Below are positions 5,351 through 7,596 of a stretch of DNA of 7,596 nt, one piece after another. Origin of the DNA: Candidatus Nanohaloarchaea archaeon (GTDB taxonomy: Archaea > EX4484-52 > GLR71); the NCBI GenBank assembly GCA_030594675.1, contig JAUVES010000026.1, positions 1 to 7,596 of the forward strand. Reading direction: 5' to 3'. Each line of letters starts with the position of its first letter. The first letter of the stretch is position 1. The position numbers and the translations under genes are program-made. The notes beneath the pieces were generated by a model. That model saw only the letters and a program-made list of their open reading frames with translations, had not been told where the DNA came from and searched no databases.

Positions 5351-6271
5351 ATGCAATATGATACTATAATCGTAGGAAACGGTCCTGCAGGGCTTTCAGC
5401 TGCAATTTTCACCGCAAGAGCAAACCTAAAGACACTGGTGATAGGCCAGAAACTTGGCGGTCAGGCCTCAGATGCCCACTTAATAGAAAATTATCCGGGA
5501 TTCAAGTCAATATCAGGTCTTGAACTTATGAAAATATTTGAAGACCATGCAAAGTCACAAGGTGTAGAAACAATTTTCGGCGAAGCAGAAAGATTTGAAA
5601 AAGATAAAAAAGACAACACATTCAGAATAATTGCAGGCAGAAAAATCTATGAAGCAAAAACAATCATCCTCGCTCTCGGCACAACCACAAGAAAGCTGAA
5701 CATCCCGGGAGAAGAAGAATACCTCGGTCGCGGCGTCTCCTACTGCGCAACCTGTGACGGCGCATTTTTCAAAGAGAAGACAATAGCAGTCATAGGAGGG
5801 GGAGATGCAGCCCTCTCAGCAACCTTATACCTTGCAGCCCTGGCAAAGAAAGTATACTTAATCCACAGGAGACAGGAGTTCAGGGGCGAGCCAATAAAAC
5901 TGACCAGAGTAAATGAGAAAAAAAACATAGAACTCATATTAGATACAGTCCCAACAGGCATCACAGGAAATAAGATAGTAGACGGGCTTATTACAAAAAA
6001 TATAGTCACAGGAAAAGAAGATAAGATAGAATTAGACGGTGTATTCATAGAAGTAGGATCCACACCGACAACCCTTATGGCAAAAGAACTGGGCATAGAG
6101 CTTGACGACGCAGGATACATAAAAGTGGACGCAGCGCAGAGGACAAACACAGCTGGTATCTTTGCAGCAGGCGACATAACCACAAACTCCAATTTCTTTA
6201 GGCAGATAATAACAGCAGGAGCTGAAGGTGCAGTAGCAGCAGATTCTGCATCAAAATTCATAAAGGAATAA
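5351..6271 (+). CDS. trxB: Thioredoxin reductase (NADPH, FAD-dependent)
   Basis: This cytoplasmic flavoenzyme passes electrons from NAD(P)H through FAD and a Cys pair to thioredoxin. From ATG 5351 it has 306 residues, the usual low-molecular-weight TrxB size. It opens with the FAD-binding strand YDTIIVGNGPAG (3-14). The redox pair is C132-A-T-C135, the second Rossmann motif is IGGGDAA (148-154), and HRRQEFR (172-178) is the NADPH phosphate-binding segment, so NADPH is the likely donor. The second FAD motif is FAAGD (271-275). The frame can be extended back to a TTG at 5261, but those 30 extra residues overlap the promoter and precede the FAD motif that normally starts the family, so ATG 5351 is preferred. 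Thioredoxin follows 20 bases later, its natural partner. No defect is seen. Confidence 0.95.
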   Translation: MQYDTIIVGNGPAGLSAAIFTARANLKTLVIGQKLGGQASDAHLIENYPGFKSISGLELMKIFEDHAKSQGVETIFGEAERFEKDKKDNTFRIIAGRKIYEAKTIILALGTTTRKLNIPGEEEYLGRGVSYCATCDGAFFKEKTIAVIGGGDAALSATLYLAALAKKVYLIHRRQEFRGEPIKLTRVNEKKNIELILDTVPTGITGNKIVDGLITKNIVTGKEDKIELDGVFIEVGSTPTTLMAKELGIELDDAGYIKVDAAQRTNTAGIFAAGDITTNSNFFRQIITAGAEGAVAADSASKFIKE

Positions 6272-6280
6272 TCATGAATT

Positions 6281-6286
6281 AGGTGA
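6281..6286 (+). promoter_or_regulatory. Ribosome binding site that sets the thioredoxin start
   Basis: AGGTGA lies five bases before ATG 6292. The in-frame GTG at 6283 is part of this site, so it is not the start. Confidence 0.75.
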
Positions 6287-6291
6287 AATAT

Positions 6292-6621
6292 ATGGCAGAA
6301 ATAAAAGTAGACAGCAGCAACTTTGAAGATAAAGTATTGAAAAGCGATATACCAGTGATAGTAGATTTCTGGGCAGAATGGTGCGGACCGTGCAAGATGA
6401 TCGACCCAATATTTGAAAAGCTTTCAGAGCAATATGATGGAAAGCTGAAATTCGCAAAGCTTAATGTAGATGGAAACCAGGATCTTGCAGCAAAATATTT
6501 CATACAGGGTATCCCGTGCATGATAATCTTCAAAGGCGGCGAAGAGAAAGACAGGATAGTTGGCGCACTTCCAGAAGATGCCTTAAAAGAAAAGATTGAC
6601 AGCGCACTGGAAAATCTTTAG
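6292..6621 (+). CDS. trxA: Thioredoxin
   Basis: This small cytoplasmic dithiol protein reduces disulfides in target proteins and is recharged by thioredoxin reductase. From ATG 6292 it has 109 residues, standard length. It shows D25 (VDFW, the buried Asp), the active site W30-C31-G32-P33-C34, the cis-Pro at P75 (GIPC) and the late Gly at 91. The residue after cis-Pro is Cys76, where Thr is usual (GIPT in E. coli), placing a third Cys close to the active site. It is preceded by trxB (20-base gap) and followed by the RNase HIII gene (10-base gap), so all three are probably co-transcribed, and TrxB is its expected reductase. Confidence 0.95.
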   Translation: MAEIKVDSSNFEDKVLKSDIPVIVDFWAEWCGPCKMIDPIFEKLSEQYDGKLKFAKLNVDGNQDLAAKYFIQGIPCMIIFKGGEEKDRIVGALPEDALKEKIDSALENL

Positions 6622-6631
6622 GTAAACCAGA

Positions 6632-7468
6632 ATGGAACACGCAACAATATCACTGGCAGGCGCAGATAAGGATAAGATACAGCTTCTGCTCCAAAAAGGA
6701 TTCAAAAAAATTCATGCAACAAATCTTTATGAAGAGATGCGCCTCAAAAGCGATGACACCTTAATAATCTGCTATAGGTCAGGAAAGACAGTGATACAGG
6801 CAAAGAAAGACTATACACAGTTCATGGCAGAATTTCTTGGTGGAAAGATAAAGAAAAATAACACCGCAGGAAAAAAAGAGACAAAAGGAACAATAATCGG
6901 CTCTGACGAAAGCCTGAAAGGCGACACTTTCGGAGGTATTATAGTCGCTTCAGTCAAAGCTGATGACAAAAAAAGGGAAGAGCTAAAAGAGATAGATGTC
7001 AGGGACTCAAAAGAGATAACAGATACAGTAATAATAAAACTTGCAGCAAAGATTAAAAATATTCTTGGAAAAGACAGCTACTACATCTATGAAAAGATGC
7101 CGGAATCATATAATCAATATACAGAAAACACAACCTCTCTTCTCAATTCCATGCACACAAGAGCGATAAAAGAGCTAGGAGACGCAAATCTTATAATAAT
7201 AGACCAGTACCCAGGTGCAAGAATAAATATCAAGAATGCAAAAACAGAGACAAAAGCAGAATCAAGATACACAGAAGTTGCAGCCGCATCAATACTTGCA
7301 AGGGAAAGAAGCCTTGACCAGCTTGAAAGATTATCAGAAAAAGCAGGATTCAAACTACCAAAAGGCAGCACACATGTAAAAGATGCGCTGAAAAAGATAA
7401 AAGAAAAAGGTCTTGACCCTGAAAAATATGCAAAGCTGCATTTCAGGAATGTGAAAAGATACTTCTAA
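6632..7468 (+). CDS. rnhC: Ribonuclease HIII
   Basis: RNase HIII cleaves the RNA strand of RNA/DNA hybrids, helping remove primers and R-loops. Residues 1 to about 68 match the TBP-like substrate-binding domain typical of RNase HIII and absent from RNase HII. A Lys-rich linker (72-86) leads into the catalytic domain: GSDESLKGDTFGG (90-102, with D92 and E93), VRDSKEI (123-129), YNQY (160-163), IIDQYPGA (189-196, with D191) and AESRYTEVAAASILAR (209-224, with E210). D92, E93, D191 and E210 form the expected DEDE metal site. The glycine motif reads S-L-K-G, with Leu95 where bacterial enzymes have Gly. Length (278) is close to the usual 290-310. ATG 6632 lies 10 bases after trxA with a weak AGGT site, so it likely shares the trxB transcript. 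No functional link with thioredoxin is evident. Confidence 0.9.
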   Translation: MEHATISLAGADKDKIQLLLQKGFKKIHATNLYEEMRLKSDDTLIICYRSGKTVIQAKKDYTQFMAEFLGGKIKKNNTAGKKETKGTIIGSDESLKGDTFGGIIVASVKADDKKREELKEIDVRDSKEITDTVIIKLAAKIKNILGKDSYYIYEKMPESYNQYTENTTSLLNSMHTRAIKELGDANLIIIDQYPGARINIKNAKTETKAESRYTEVAAASILARERSLDQLERLSEKAGFKLPKGSTHVKDALKKIKEKGLDPEKYAKLHFRNVKRYF

Positions 7469-7473
7469 GAAAA

Positions 7474-7481
7474 TTTATATA
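7474..7481 (+). promoter_or_regulatory. TATA box of the right-edge gene
   Basis: TTTATATA, preceded by GAAAA, is centred about 28 bases before ATG 7506, so initiation would fall at the start codon. No ribosome binding site is present, which fits a leaderless mRNA. It also separates this gene from the trxB-trxA-rnhC run. Confidence 0.6.
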
Positions 7482-7505
7482 TCTCAAAAACCAAAATCAG
7501 TATTT

Positions 7506-7596
7506 ATGAAACAGGAAGAAGAAACAAAAGAGACTCCAACAATAACAGAAAAAGAAAAGATTAGACAGACCACAGAAAAGAGCAACCTCCTTGCCA
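7506..7596 (+). CDS. Start of an unidentified charged protein (runs off the right edge)
   Basis: An ATG at 7506 opens a frame of 30 codons that reaches the window edge, beginning MKQEEETKETPTITEKEK and continuing through Arg/Gln/Thr residues to SNLLA. The visible part is rich in Glu, Lys and Thr and probably disordered. The main support is the well-placed TATA box at 7474-7481. Too little is present to name a family. Confidence 0.55.
   Translation, partial: MKQEEETKETPTITEKEKIRQTTEKSNLLA

Noticed and set aside
5740..6261. Long minus-strand open frame inside trxB
   Set aside because: It is antisense to a gene with complete motifs, has no promoter or ribosome binding site, and contains no recognisable domain.
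7506..7519. The same 14 bases (ATGAAACAGGAAGA) start the genes at 3357 and 7506, suggesting a repeat
   Set aside because: The identity stops after 14 bases and lies in A/G-rich codons common here; the proteins differ immediately afterwards.

Overview
The window reads as a gene-dense, A+T-rich archaeal chromosome segment, most likely from a DPANN-type archaeon (a Woesearchaeota/Pacearchaeota-like lineage would fit). Support for Archaea: TATA boxes 25-30 bases before genes, ribosome binding sites of the form GTGAT/AGGTGA (matching the archaeal 16S 3' end), some apparently leaderless genes, an archaeal-type RNase J, a KsgA/Dim1 methyltransferase, and a nucleotidyltransferase with a helical C-terminal region of a kind I associate with DPANN genomes. 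The phylum is inference; no rRNA gene or other decisive marker is present.

Layout. 1-390 (minus): N-terminal part of an unrecognised Pro/Ala-rich protein running off the left edge. 391-533: divergent promoter region with a perfectly palindromic TATA element. 534-1868 (plus): Pol-beta-type nucleotidyltransferase with a Lys/Ala/Pro tail and two HEPN-like helical segments. 1869-2023: promoter region. 2024-3346 (plus): RNase J, followed 10 bases later by 3357-4151 (plus): a divergent KsgA-family methyltransferase. 4135-4950 (minus): the canonical KsgA/Dim1, tail-to-tail with its paralog and overlapping it by 17 bases. 4994-5245 (minus): a small zinc-finger plus helix-turn-helix protein. 5246-5350: divergent promoter region. 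5351-7468 (plus): a tight run of thioredoxin reductase, thioredoxin and RNase HIII. 7506-7596 (plus): start of another gene with its own TATA box.

How the genes fit together: the dominant theme is RNA metabolism (RNase J, two rRNA-dimethylase family enzymes, RNase HIII, a nucleotidyltransferase), next to a complete thioredoxin system. The most notable items are the tail-to-tail KsgA paralogs, one of which has altered motifs; a whole-window strand asymmetry in which plus-strand genes prefer A/C and minus-strand genes T/G at third codon positions; an archaeal RNase HIII with an altered glycine motif; and the single-zinc-finger/HTH protein divergent from trxB. I see no CRISPR array, insertion sequence, tRNA or rRNA gene.
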